This document shows positions 25,331 through 34,383 of a DNA stretch of 64,000 nucleotides, piece by piece. The notes beneath the pieces were generated by a model. That model worked only from the letters and a program-made list of their open reading frames with translations, did not search any database and had not been told where the DNA came from. The DNA is taken from assembly GCF_029023725.1 (NCBI RefSeq), contig NZ_CP119075.1, positions 5,141,501 through 5,205,500 on the forward strand, read 5' to 3'. This stretch comes from Synoicihabitans lomoniglobus. Lineage in GTDB: Bacteria > Verrucomicrobiota > Verrucomicrobiia > Opitutales > Opitutaceae. The position numbers and the translations under genes are program-made. Within the stretch, counting starts at the first letter, position 1. The number at the start of each line of letters is the position of its first letter.

Positions 25331-26434
25331 ATGATTATCTCCTCATTACAACGTCTGACGGTCGGGTGTTTCGCCGCGTTGCGGCATGGTCTTGATCGCG
25401 TGAGCGGCTGGCTGTGGTCGTCTCCGACTTTATCCGGCTGGTTTTACGCGCCGGAACCGGTGCTGTCGCGAGACGATGCTTACCGGAAGTTCAACAGCAC
25501 CTATTTTGCCCAGCTCGACCAACAGGAGCGCATGTTGGCGGATCGACCGCGGATGACATTTTACCATGCCATCATCGAGCGGCATGTAGCGCCGGGGTCG
25601 CGCGTCATTGATCTGGGCACCGGCACCGGCATTCTGGCGGCGTTTGCGGCTCGGCAAGGTGCCGCCCGGGTGTATGCGATCGATCATGCGGCGATTCTGG
25701 ATGTGGCTCAGGAGGTGATTGCTCACAACCGCGTGCCCAACGTGGAGTTCATCGCGCAACACAGTTCCGATGTGGTGTTGGATGAGCCAGTCGACATCAT
25801 CCTGCATGAGCAGATGGGCGACTACCTGTTCGACGAAAGCATGGTGGCCAACATCTGCGACCTGCGGGACCGGCTGCTCAAACCGGGCGGGCGGATCCTG
25901 CCGAGTCGGTTCGAGTTTTATTGCGAGCCGGTGAAGCTTCATGATGAGCGGCACGTGCCATTTATCTGGGACCTCAACCTGTTCGGGATCGACTACGGTT
26001 TCATCAAGGAGCAGCGCCCGGACGAGGCCGAATATTACCGCCAGGCCAGCTGCGATCTGGGCGTGGTGGAGGCGTTCCTGGGCGAGCCGAAAGCGGCGAT
26101 CGAATTCGATCTTCACACGGTGGACGATGCCACCATGCCGCGAAAAATCCGGATCAAGCGCCCCGTTGTGACGGCGGGACGTCTGGATGGGTTTGCGGTC
26201 TATTTCAAGGTGCTCGTCGACGATGATCTCACGCTCAGCTCGAGTCCACTCGACCCGGACCGGGCACCGCATTGGGGGTTTCGACTCCTGCGGTGCGAGA
26301 TGGACGATCTGGGGGTGGGCGATGTCGTGACCCTCACGCTCGAAGTTGGGCGTTGGGCCGATCCGGATTCGTGGAACTGGCACTACGAAAGACGCTCGGC
26401 CGCCGCCTTGGCGGAGATGCCGACCGCGTCGTAA
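25331..26434 (+). CDS. PRMT-like (protein arginine methyltransferase-type) SAM methyltransferase
   Basis: 367 aa from the ATG at 25331; a TTG at 25265 is open but adds improbable sequence. The resemblance is to eukaryotic type PRMTs rather than general methyltransferases. It has an N-terminal QERMLADRPRMTFYHAII segment and motif I VIDLGTGTGILAAFAARQGA (residues ~92-111). The double-E loop is ILHEQMGDYLFDESMV, with glutamates at 160 and 169, nine apart as in PRMT1. A beta-barrel half carries APHWGFRLL where PRMTs have the THW loop. A cytosolic enzyme methylating arginine (or a related nucleophile) is expected; the target is unknown. It is divergent from the HTH gene and 75 bases upstream of hemolysin III. 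Confidence 0.8.
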   Translation: MIISSLQRLTVGCFAALRHGLDRVSGWLWSSPTLSGWFYAPEPVLSRDDAYRKFNSTYFAQLDQQERMLADRPRMTFYHAIIERHVAPGSRVIDLGTGTGILAAFAARQGAARVYAIDHAAILDVAQEVIAHNRVPNVEFIAQHSSDVVLDEPVDIILHEQMGDYLFDESMVANICDLRDRLLKPGGRILPSRFEFYCEPVKLHDERHVPFIWDLNLFGIDYGFIKEQRPDEAEYYRQASCDLGVVEAFLGEPKAAIEFDLHTVDDATMPRKIRIKRPVVTAGRLDGFAVYFKVLVDDDLTLSSSPLDPDRAPHWGFRLLRCEMDDLGVGDVVTLTLEVGRWADPDSWNWHYERRSAAALAEMPTAS

Positions 26435-26509
26435 GGTTCAAGCTTCGGGCCGGGTGGATTGCGAGTTTCCCCTCGCGCGAAGCGCAGCCAATGTGTGGAG
26501 TTCGAGGCC

Positions 26510-27151
26510 ATGAGTGCCACCTATTCCGCGCGCGAAGAACGGGCCAACAGCTGGACCCACGGGGTGGGGATTCCGCTCAGCGTGGCCGGGCTCGTGGGCG
26601 TGGTGGTCGCGGCCGCGCGGCATGGGGATGGGTGGCAAATCACCAGCACGGCGATTTTCGGCGTGACGCTGGTGCTGCTCTATACGACGTCGACCCTGTA
26701 TCACGCCATGCGCCAGGAGCGGACCAAGTATCTGTTGCGGAAGTTTGATCACGCTGCTATTTTTTTGCTCATCGCGGGCACCTATACGCCCTTTGTGCTG
26801 GTGTCGCTGCGCGGGCCGTGGGGGTGGAGTTTGTTCGGCGTGGTGTGGGGCCTGGCGGTGGCGGGAGTGATTCTTAAATTCTGGTTCGCGGGGCGGTTTC
26901 GCGTCGTATCGACATTGCTTTATCTGGGCATGGGCTGGTTGGTGTTGATCGCGCTCAAACCCCTCTTGGCGGCGTTGCCCCCGGCGGGGTTTGCATGGTT
27001 GGTGGCGGGCGGAGCCAGCTACTCGCTGGGCACGGTTTTTTACCTGTGGAAGCGGTTGCCGTATCATCATGCGGTGTGGCACCTGTGGGTGCTGGCGGGT
27101 AGCTTCTGCCATTGGGTCGCGGTGTTTGGTTACGTCGCGCGGACGGCTTGA
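26510..27151 (+). CDS. hemolysin III family (PAQR superfamily) membrane protein
   Basis: 213 aa from the ATG at 26510 (MSATYSAREERANSWTHGVG). Seven transmembrane helices are predicted. Family metal-site residues are present: His in WTHG, STLYHAMRQ, LRKFDHAAIFLLIAGTYTPF and the C-terminal PYHHAVWHLWVLAGSFCHW. Despite the name, most members are not proven haemolysins; the PAQR fold suggests a membrane hydrolase or stress role. It follows the PRMT-like gene by 75 bases on the same strand. Confidence 0.92.
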   Translation: MSATYSAREERANSWTHGVGIPLSVAGLVGVVVAAARHGDGWQITSTAIFGVTLVLLYTTSTLYHAMRQERTKYLLRKFDHAAIFLLIAGTYTPFVLVSLRGPWGWSLFGVVWGLAVAGVILKFWFAGRFRVVSTLLYLGMGWLVLIALKPLLAALPPAGFAWLVAGGASYSLGTVFYLWKRLPYHHAVWHLWVLAGSFCHWVAVFGYVARTA

Positions 27152-27214
27152 TCCGCAGCAAGTGGCATCGTTGGTCGTTGTCAGAAGAGCGCGATTCGAT
27201 TGGCTGGGCTACCG

Positions 27215-29311
27215 ATGAGAATTTCCCCCATTCTAGTCATCGGGTCGGTGGGCTTGTTGTTGGCAACGACCGCTCCCGTCCGGGGGCAGGAACCGCGTCG
27301 GGCGGAGGACGCTGAGACGGAAAGCCTGAGTCCGGCAGTGGTCGCGGCGAAGGAGCAGCTGGCGTTGTCGCGGGAGCGCTATCAGGCGGGTGATGGTCCG
27401 GGGATGGTGGCGGCGACCATGGCGGGACTGCAGGTGCTGGGCGACGTGGATGAAGCAGCCAAACTGCGAGCGTCGTTGTGGTATTGGGCGGCGGTGGGGG
27501 CGGAGTATCAGGGCGATTTCGCGGTGACGTTGGAGCGATTTCAGCGGGCTTTGGTGATTCAGGAAGAGGCGGGCTTGCGACGGGAAGTGGCGGCGACCCT
27601 GAATAGTCTGGGCAACACCCACGGATATTTGGGGGACCGCACGGCGCAGTTGGATGCACTCATCAAGTCGCGGGATATTTTCGAAGAGATCGGTGAAGTC
27701 CGGGGCCGCGCCGCTGCGGCGAATTCTTTGGGCAACTATTTTGCCGACATGAAGCAGCCGGAGGAAGCGTTACCCTATCATGAACAGAGCGTCGCGTTGC
27801 GTCGAACGATGGAGGAACCCCGGTTTCTGGCGTCGGGATTGATGAATCTCGGCATCACCGTGCAAGCGCTGGAACGACTGAAGGAGGCGGAGGCGATCTA
27901 CCACGAAGCGTTGGGCATCTATCGCGAAATCGAAGATCCGATAGGCTTGTCCGGCATCCTGACCAATCTGGGCTCGATGGTGGGGGGCCAGGGCCGCTAC
28001 GACGAAGCCCTCGCCTTTTATCAGGAGGCACTGGGCTATGATCGGGCGACGGGCTACACCTACGGGCAGGCGATTCTCACCCGCAATCTGGGGGCCACGT
28101 ATCATGAGATCGGAAACGATCAGGAGGCCCTTCCCTGGATGGACCAAGCCGTGGAATTGGCCCGGGGGTTGGAGAACCCGGAGCGGCTGGAATCAGCTTA
28201 TCGGAAACGAGCCGAAGTGCGGGAGGCGTTGGCGGATTACCAGGGGGCGTTGGCCGATTGGCAGGCGATGTCGACCGTGCTGGAAGCGATGGCGGTGGAA
28301 GCGCGCAAGGATGCGTTGTTGGAGTTGCAAACGAAGTTCGAGACGGCGGAGAAGCAGCGCGCGATCGATCGGCTGGAGCGGGAAGCGGTCGAGCAGGAGC
28401 TCACCGTCACTCGCGCCGAAGCCGCCCGGGCTGCCGCCGAGCAATTGCAAGCGGTGGAGCAAGCCCGGCGGCGGACGACCCTGGCGGTGGCGATCGGCAC
28501 CGGCGTGGCCGCACTTATTCTGGCCGGGCTCTTCCGGGTGACTCGGCGGTCGGAACGCCGATTGGCGCAGAAACAGGCGGAACTGGAGCAAGCATTGGCC
28601 GGGTTGCGGGCCGGACATGCGGAGTTGAAAAAGCTTTATGCGCGCAAAAGTGAGTGGCTGGGGTTTGCCGTGCACGACCTGCGCAGCCCGTTGTTTGCGA
28701 TCGACGCATGTTGCGCGGAAATTGTCGACGGGTTGATTGAGACGCCGGTGGAAGGGGTGCGGGAGATTCGGGGGGCCGCGCTCCGCATGCGCGAAGAGCT
28801 CGACGCCTGGCTCGATGCGGAGCGCCAGGAACAGACGGAAATTCAGGTGCACCCAGTGCCGCTGGAGCTCGGTGCGTTGGTCGCCGATGTGGTGGGTTTG
28901 AACCAGCCGGCAGCGCGGGCCAAGGACCTGACGTTGGACTACGAAGGGCGGGCCGAAGCGACGGTGCGGGCCGATGCGTGGCGCTGGCGCGAGGTGGTGG
29001 ACAATCTGATTTCCAATGCGATCAAGTTTTCGCCCCGAGGCGCCCGCGTCGTAGTCGAATCGGGGAGGTCGAAGGCAGTGGGGTGGGTGCGGGTGCGGGA
29101 CGAAGGTCCGGGGCTTTCGCCGGAAGATCGGGAGAATTTGTTCGGTGCTTTTGCCCGGCTCTCCGCGCAACCCACCGGCGGCGAAACTTCGACCGGATTG
29201 GGGCTGCACCTGGTCCAGCGTTTGGTGATGGCCCACGGTGGCGAAATCAAGGTGACCGACGCTCCGGGAGGTGGCGCGATTTTTGAGGTGTCGGTTCCGT
29301 TGGAATCGTAA
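27215..29311 (+). CDS. TPR-containing sensor histidine kinase
   Basis: 698 aa from the ATG at 27215, which opens a signal sequence (MRISPILVIGSVGLLLATTA). Residues ~30-360 are an exported tetratricopeptide array (e.g. ATLNSLGNTHGYLGDRTAQL; SGILTNLGSMVGGQGRYDEA). A coiled coil leads to a membrane helix at ~430-447 (TTLAVAIGTGVAALILAGLF) and a second coiled coil. The HisKA box is LGFAVHDLRSPLFAID (phospho-accepting His), then HATPase_c with N-box EVVDNLISNAIKFSPRG, DEGPGLSPEDRENLFGAF and GLGLHLVQRLV. It should sense a periplasmic cue through the TPRs and phosphorylate the LuxR-type regulator encoded 10 bases downstream. Confidence 0.92.
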   Translation: MRISPILVIGSVGLLLATTAPVRGQEPRRAEDAETESLSPAVVAAKEQLALSRERYQAGDGPGMVAATMAGLQVLGDVDEAAKLRASLWYWAAVGAEYQGDFAVTLERFQRALVIQEEAGLRREVAATLNSLGNTHGYLGDRTAQLDALIKSRDIFEEIGEVRGRAAAANSLGNYFADMKQPEEALPYHEQSVALRRTMEEPRFLASGLMNLGITVQALERLKEAEAIYHEALGIYREIEDPIGLSGILTNLGSMVGGQGRYDEALAFYQEALGYDRATGYTYGQAILTRNLGATYHEIGNDQEALPWMDQAVELARGLENPERLESAYRKRAEVREALADYQGALADWQAMSTVLEAMAVEARKDALLELQTKFETAEKQRAIDRLEREAVEQELTVTRAEAARAAAEQLQAVEQARRRTTLAVAIGTGVAALILAGLFRVTRRSERRLAQKQAELEQALAGLRAGHAELKKLYARKSEWLGFAVHDLRSPLFAIDACCAEIVDGLIETPVEGVREIRGAALRMREELDAWLDAERQEQTEIQVHPVPLELGALVADVVGLNQPAARAKDLTLDYEGRAEATVRADAWRWREVVDNLISNAIKFSPRGARVVVESGRSKAVGWVRVRDEGPGLSPEDRENLFGAFARLSAQPTGGETSTGLGLHLVQRLVMAHGGEIKVTDAPGGGAIFEVSVPLES

Positions 29312-29321
29312 ACCATTAGCC

Positions 29322-29990
29322 ATGCCCGCTGCTGATCCTTCGACTTCCGTCTCCGCCCCGATGCGCGTGGTCATCGTGGAAGACGATGCGATGTTGCGCT
29401 CATTGATGGAACGCGCGCTCCAGCGGGAGCATGATTTGGTCTGGGTGGGCTCGGCATCCACGGCCGAGGAAGCGCGGGAACTTTTCGAGCGAGCCCGGCC
29501 GGAGTTGGTGTTGCTCGACTTGCGGCTGGGGCGGGGGCCCGGGGCGTTTGATAGCTGGCAGTTGGTCGACGAGTGGCCGACGACGATGGCAGCGCCGCGC
29601 TGGATTGTCGTCACGGGACAACCCGAAGCCGGGCACCTGCGGCGGGCGTTGGACTTGGGGCTACATGGTTACGTCACCAAACGGGAGCCCTTTGAAATGC
29701 TCGCCGCCGCGATTCGCGAGGTGCGCGAGGGGCGGCAATATTACTCGGTGGGAGCCCTGCAGCTGCTCATGGATCAATCGGCGGCGCCGGGTTTGGAAAC
29801 GCTGACCGCGCGCGAGCGGGACGTATTGCGGGCGGCGGGCGAAGGTTTGAGTGTGCGCCAAACCGCGCAGCGCCTGACGGTTTCGGAAAGCACCGTGAAG
29901 ACTCACCGTCAGAGCTTGATGCGTAAACTCGATCTGCACGATTCGGTGGCGTTGGCGCGTTACGCGTTGGCCGCGGGATTGGCCGCCTGA
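29322..29990 (+). CDS. LuxR/NarL-family response regulator
   Basis: 222 aa from the ATG at 29322, ten bases after the kinase stop; the overlapping upstream reading is discarded. The receiver domain (residues ~14-135) has the acidic pair VVIVEDDAML, phospho-acceptor Asp in LVLLDLRLG, a Thr in IVVTGQ and Lys in YVTKREPFE. The C-terminal LuxR helix-turn-helix is LTARERDVLRAAGEGLSVRQ followed by TAQRLTVSESTVKTHRQSLM. It is the cognate output of the TPR-histidine kinase; target genes are unknown. Confidence 0.95.
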   Translation: MPAADPSTSVSAPMRVVIVEDDAMLRSLMERALQREHDLVWVGSASTAEEARELFERARPELVLLDLRLGRGPGAFDSWQLVDEWPTTMAAPRWIVVTGQPEAGHLRRALDLGLHGYVTKREPFEMLAAAIREVREGRQYYSVGALQLLMDQSAAPGLETLTARERDVLRAAGEGLSVRQTAQRLTVSESTVKTHRQSLMRKLDLHDSVALARYALAAGLAA

Positions 29991-30109
29991 CGCTTCCTCC
30001 TCCCGGGAGGGGAGAGGCACCTCCCCCCACGGACCGATACCCGTGCGCGTGTTTATTGCGTATGATTGGCGCAATGAGCTTCCGACTATCCCGCCCGCTC
30101 CCTTCTCCG

Positions 30110-31102
30110 ATGTCTCACAGTGCCCGCGCTCTCGCGCTGCTGCTGTGGATGGGAGTGATCGCCGAAGCGCAGACTGCCACGCAGGTCAGAATGGTCTCGT
30201 ATGGCGATGAGTCGGGCGGGGTGATGAACATCGATACGACGGGCCGAAGCGTCGATGACGTTAATTTGTTCGATACGAAGACGAGGGATGTCGACGGCGG
30301 TATCGAAGTCGCGACGGCCACGAACCAGACGTCGTGGGATATCAACCCCGCAGAAGGCTCGATTCAACTCACCAGTCAAAGTCACTACCAAGGTTGGAAT
30401 GGGAGCGGTGTCGGCCTCGATACGCGAGTGGGGTTGGCCAATTACGACACCTTTACGGTGAACACCGGCGCCAGCGGTCTGGCGGACGGCACCCCGGTGA
30501 AGTTTCTGCTCGCGCTGGAAATCGATGCGGCGGCGCAGACGGACGGCCTAAAATTTCAAACCGCCACCAACACGCTTAAATACACCATTCAGCAAAACCA
30601 TCCCTTGGCACCCGGGCAGGCGGTAGAGCTGTTCTACCTGCAATACAACGTGACGGTGTATGAGTTTTTCGAACGGCTCTACGTCGAAAACGTTCTCCAA
30701 TTCGAAAACACCACGCCCTACGAGAATGGGCAGGGCGATGAAGCCCATAACTACATGTTCGGACTGGAGATTGATGCGGTGGTGGGCGAGACGATCGAAT
30801 TGGCGATGATGATCGGGGACCTCAATCCTGCTTCTTATAATTACGACGCCGTAAACCTAGCCGAGGGCACCCGACAAAACATCGGCGACAGTCAGAAGAA
30901 CTATGGGGATCAGTTTTCCACCACGTTCACTTGGGACGTTGAGGAGGTAGCTGGGTTTGAAGGGTTGGAGATTTCGGCGGCCAGTGGATTTGCCCCCTCC
31001 ATCAACGCGAGCGCCGTGCCGGAACCATCCTCTTCAGCTGCGCTTCTTGGGTTCGTCGTGCTGGGCCGATGCCTCCGACGTCCCGGTAAACGGTCCGCTT
31101 AA
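30110..31102 (+). CDS. PEP-CTERM (VPEP) surface protein
   Basis: 330 aa from the ATG at 30110, which starts a signal peptide (MSHSARALALLLWMGVIAEA); an ATG at 30074 is also possible. The body is a beta-rich exported domain with no recognised enzyme motif. The C-terminus carries a sorting signal: AVPEPSSSAALLGFVVLGRC followed by basic residues (LRRPGKRS), i.e. VPEP motif, hydrophobic helix, Arg cluster. Known system: such proteins are processed by an exosortase and placed on the surface or into exopolysaccharide; no exosortase gene lies in this window. A second VPEP reading frame follows directly after its stop codon in the same frame. Confidence 0.85.
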   Translation: MSHSARALALLLWMGVIAEAQTATQVRMVSYGDESGGVMNIDTTGRSVDDVNLFDTKTRDVDGGIEVATATNQTSWDINPAEGSIQLTSQSHYQGWNGSGVGLDTRVGLANYDTFTVNTGASGLADGTPVKFLLALEIDAAAQTDGLKFQTATNTLKYTIQQNHPLAPGQAVELFYLQYNVTVYEFFERLYVENVLQFENTTPYENGQGDEAHNYMFGLEIDAVVGETIELAMMIGDLNPASYNYDAVNLAEGTRQNIGDSQKNYGDQFSTTFTWDVEEVAGFEGLEISAASGFAPSINASAVPEPSSSAALLGFVVLGRCLRRPGKRSA

Positions 31103-31198
31103 TCACTCTATTTTCAGCCTCCCGTCATTCGAAACACTTCCCACGAAATTTTCAAATACCTCTGCTGCATCGCCCTCGTCGCCGACTTTTGGTATTTC

Positions 31199-31528
31199 AT
31201 GGAGCTGACGTTTGACTGGCAGTTTAACCAAACCTACGGACTCCAGTTCCGCGCTTATGAGTCCGATGCCAGCGGCAATCTCGGAGCGAGCCTGGTGACC
31301 GGCACCACCTTCTCGACCAGTCTGGAAAGCGACGTCGCTGACGATGCCGAGGTCTTCAATTTCTTCGGCGGCTACAACACCAACGAGGGCATCTCTCACC
31401 TCGACAATTTTGCCACGACGAGCGTCAGCGTCTCTGCCGTGCCGGAGCCATCCACCTATGCCGCACTCCTCGGATTTGCGGCATTGGGACTGGCGGGCGG
31501 CCGCAGAGGTCGGCTCACCCGAGCCTGA
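31199..31528 (+). pseudogene. 5'-truncated PEP-CTERM gene remnant
   Basis: 109 aa open from an ATG at 31199. The C-terminus is a full PEP-CTERM signal (AVPEPSTYAALLGFAALGLA, then GGRRGRLTRA). The body (FNQTYGLQFRAYESDASGNL, TNEGISHLDNFATT) reads like the last third of such a protein. There is no signal peptide, without which the sorting signal cannot be used. The same frame is open back to the stop codon of the preceding VPEP gene (31100-31102), with unconvincing sequence between. It could be a deletion remnant of a second PEP-CTERM gene, or a short gene with an unrecognised export signal. Confidence 0.5.
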
Positions 31529-31548
31529 CGAACCCAACAAAACGCCAG

Positions 31549-31578
31549 TCCACCGGGTTTGCCATCGGCCCCGGTGGA
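31549..31578. terminator. hairpin between convergent genes
   Basis: Nine-base stem TCCACCGGG / CCCGGTGGA between the PEP-CTERM remnant and the convergent esterase. The minus-strand side is followed by CTGGCGTTTTG, only a weak T tract, so a terminator role is tentative. Confidence 0.35.
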
Positions 31579-31589
31579 TTGAGCGGTGT

Positions 31590-33833
31590 TTACTTCATCT
31601 GCCCGGCGGCGTTTTCGAGCACGACATTGGACACGGCGGTCGAATCGTAGGTGAGGGGTTGGTGGGAGCAGAAGCCCACGCCGACGTAGAACGGGCCGTC
31701 AAAATCGAGTTCAAATGCGTCGCCGAGTTGGTGCATCGGCTCGCCGTCGTAGCTCACCCAGAGGGTGAAGGCGTTGCCTTGTTTTTGCAGGCCGAGGCGC
31801 ATCCGCGCGTAGTCGGTTTCGACGTGAACCGCCTCCTGCATGTCGACCCCCTTGGCTTCGCGGTAGGCAAGGTGGACGAGGCCGCCGCCGTGCAGCGCGC
31901 TCATGATCTGCTTCGAATTGTCGTCCAGATCCTGGCGGATGATGAGCACGACCTTGCGATCGAAGTATCCCTCGCTTTGGGGGAAACGGACGTCGGCGGC
32001 AAAGGAGACGTCACCTTCCATTTGTTTCCACAGGTAGCGAAGTTCGTCGCGGAAATACCAGATGTTGGAGCTCGCCGAGGTGATGGCGTAGGTGTCCGTG
32101 GCGGCGTGGTAACTGGCGCGACCGGGCAGGTAGGGGCCGCCGATATCGGCTTGGCCGTCGAAGATCCCGATGGGTTGATCGAGCACCACGGAATCACGAG
32201 TGAATCCTGCGGGAGGCGGCACCTGCTGATGAATGGCGGAACCGGCGAGCGTCCAATCGGGCACGAAGGGCACACTCGGGTCGCCGTGAAACTCGTAACG
32301 CGCGCGATGATCGTCGAACGTCACCGAAGGCTGCGGGTTGAGATGCATCACCGGGTGATCGTTCGTGGCGGAATACTGCGGCCACGCGGGCAGGCCGTCG
32401 CCGTTCGGGTTGCCGGTGGTGGCGAAGTTGGCCCAGTAGGCCGCCATACGGTCGGCGAGAGCGAAGTCGGCGTCTTCCCACGCGGCGTTTTTGGAGGTGA
32501 GCACGTTGAAGACGTATTCGATGTCCCAGGAGTGCGAGGCGCGCGGTTTTTCGTTGGGGCCGGCGAGGTCGCGGTTGAGCGGCACCATGCGGTCGAACAT
32601 GTAGCGGTAAGTGGGTTGGTCGCTGGTGGCGTTGTGTTGTTCGAGCCAGTTCCACGTGCCAAAGCCGATGAAGCGATCGCCACCGTAGTCGCGGGCCACG
32701 CGCTCGGCCTCGGTGTCATTGGTGGCTGAATACGCGCTCAGAAAACGCTCGGCAAAGATGCCGAAGCGCTCGCGGGCGGCGAGCTGCACGTTCTTGAGCG
32801 TAGGCTCGGCGCGCCCGGTGAGTGCGCCGGCGCCGCCTTCGTCGAGATTCCAGCCGGCGAGCAGCGGAACTTGGGCTTGCTCACCGCGAGAAAAAACCAA
32901 CGCGGGAGTGGCGGTCAGGAAAAGACCGTCGACGTTGGGGCGAAAGCGGCCCCAGGCGAATGACTTCTCCAAGAGTTCCTGGGCGGAGAGCGCACGGAGT
33001 TCCGACAAAGTCGGGGCACCGATTTCGGCCGCGAATTTTTGGCCGGCATGGGATGCCTCCGCGAGGGTGGGCATGTCGCCGCCGAGTGCGCTGCCACTTT
33101 GGCCGATCGCCCGATGAAAGAGTCCTTTGGCTGCGGGTGAGGCCATGAGTGAACTGACGGCCATGGACCCGGCGGACTCGCCGAAGATGGTGACGTTGTC
33201 GGGATCGCCGCCGAAGTCGGCGATGTTGTCGCGCACCCACTGGAGGGCGGCGACCATGTCGAGCAGGCCGTAATTGCCGGCGGCTCCGACGGGGGATTCG
33301 GCGGCGAGTTCCGGGTGTGCCATGAACCCGAAGACGCCCATGCGATAGGTGAGGGAAACGACGACCACACCTTCTTGCGCGAGGTTGCTGCCATCCTGCC
33401 GTCCCTCACTGGTAGAACCGGCGAAAAAGCCGCCGCCATGGATCCAGAACATGACCGGGAGTTTCGCCGTCTTGGGCTCGCTCGGCATCCACACGTTGAG
33501 GTAGAGGCAGTCTTCGCTGGGACCGTCGTCGCGGAAAATCATGTCGTCCCAGACGTGAACCTGCATGGCACGGGGCGGGAAATCGTGGGCGAGGCGCACG
33601 CCGGACCAAGGCTGGGCCGTTTGGGGTGGTTGCCAACGCAGATCGCCGACGGGCGGTGCGGCGTAGGGGATGCCCTTAAAGCTGCGGACCTTGCCGTCGG
33701 CGCTCACGGTGCCTTCCAACGTGCCCTGGGCCGTTTTTAATTGCACGGTGGCGGCATCCTGAGCCGCGAGGGAGAGTTGAAATACAGCGGCCAGACCGAG
33801 CACCGTGAGAAGTCGAAAAGAAGGGATACGCAT
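31590..33833 (-). CDS. secreted type-B carboxylesterase with C-terminal DUF1349/laminin-G-like domain
   Basis: 747 aa from the ATG at 33833, which opens a signal peptide (MRIPSFRLLTVLGLAAVFQL). Residues ~30-520 are a type-B carboxylesterase: oxyanion region VMFWIHGGGFFAGS, nucleophile elbow NVTIFGESAGSMAVSSLMAS, acid in AGWNLDEGGAG and His in KPRASHSWDIEYVFN. Residues ~540-747 are a beta-sandwich similar to DUF1349 (GEVSYH-type; RYLWKQMEGDVSFAADVRFP, GPFYVGVGFCSHQP). Likely an exported ester hydrolase with a carbohydrate-binding-like partner domain. It is convergent with the PEP-CTERM remnant and divergent from msrB. Confidence 0.9.
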   Translation of the reverse strand: MRIPSFRLLTVLGLAAVFQLSLAAQDAATVQLKTAQGTLEGTVSADGKVRSFKGIPYAAPPVGDLRWQPPQTAQPWSGVRLAHDFPPRAMQVHVWDDMIFRDDGPSEDCLYLNVWMPSEPKTAKLPVMFWIHGGGFFAGSTSEGRQDGSNLAQEGVVVVSLTYRMGVFGFMAHPELAAESPVGAAGNYGLLDMVAALQWVRDNIADFGGDPDNVTIFGESAGSMAVSSLMASPAAKGLFHRAIGQSGSALGGDMPTLAEASHAGQKFAAEIGAPTLSELRALSAQELLEKSFAWGRFRPNVDGLFLTATPALVFSRGEQAQVPLLAGWNLDEGGAGALTGRAEPTLKNVQLAARERFGIFAERFLSAYSATNDTEAERVARDYGGDRFIGFGTWNWLEQHNATSDQPTYRYMFDRMVPLNRDLAGPNEKPRASHSWDIEYVFNVLTSKNAAWEDADFALADRMAAYWANFATTGNPNGDGLPAWPQYSATNDHPVMHLNPQPSVTFDDHRARYEFHGDPSVPFVPDWTLAGSAIHQQVPPPAGFTRDSVVLDQPIGIFDGQADIGGPYLPGRASYHAATDTYAITSASSNIWYFRDELRYLWKQMEGDVSFAADVRFPQSEGYFDRKVVLIIRQDLDDNSKQIMSALHGGGLVHLAYREAKGVDMQEAVHVETDYARMRLGLQKQGNAFTLWVSYDGEPMHQLGDAFELDFDGPFYVGVGFCSHQPLTYDSTAVSNVVLENAAGQMK

Positions 33834-33946
33834 GGGGTTTGAGCAGAGTGGATCGGAGGTGGGGAGGGAGCAACTCAACGGATGGCAAACGTAGAGCGGG
33901 GGTGGGGGATCACGGTAGTGAGGTTGCGCTGTGAACCGAGGGAGAC

Positions 33947-34372
33947 ATGCTGGCAGGTATGACTGAATTTACCAAGCTCACGGACGAGGAATGGCGCGAG
34001 CGCCTCAGCGGGTCGCAATACCGTGTGTTGCGGCAGGCGGGCACGGATCGTCCGTTTTCGGCGGCTTATGAGCAGTTCAAACACGAGGGCGCGGGCACGT
34101 ATGTGTGCACGGGATGCGGCATGCCATTGTTCACCTCCGAAACGAAATTCGATGCGCGGTGCGGCTGGCCGGCATTTTATGATCCGGCCAGCAACGATGC
34201 TATCACGACCAAGCGGGATGCATCCATGGGGGTGGAGCGAATCGAGGTCGTGTGCGCCCGGTGCGAGGGTCATCTTGGTCACCTCTTTGAAGGCGAGGGC
34301 TTCAACACCCCGACCGACGAACGTTACTGCATCAACGCCACGTCGCTACGCTTCGTCCCGGACGAGGCGTAG
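33947..34372 (+). CDS. msrB: peptide methionine-R-sulfoxide reductase
   Basis: 141 aa. The catalytic Cys is in the C-terminal RYCINATSLRFVP. The structural zinc is bound by two Cys pairs (YVCTGCGMPLF and VVCARCEGHLGHLF). KFDARCGWPAFYDP is the conserved substrate-site region. It reduces methionine-R-sulfoxide using thioredoxin and acts in the cytosol (no signal peptide). The start is ATG 33947 or ATG 33959; a GAGGGAG run at 33938-33944 is close to the first. Its stop lies 11 bases from the stop of the convergent serine hydrolase. Confidence 0.95.
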   Translation: MLAGMTEFTKLTDEEWRERLSGSQYRVLRQAGTDRPFSAAYEQFKHEGAGTYVCTGCGMPLFTSETKFDARCGWPAFYDPASNDAITTKRDASMGVERIEVVCARCEGHLGHLFEGEGFNTPTDERYCINATSLRFVPDEA

Positions 34373-34383
34373 GTCGCTGAGCT

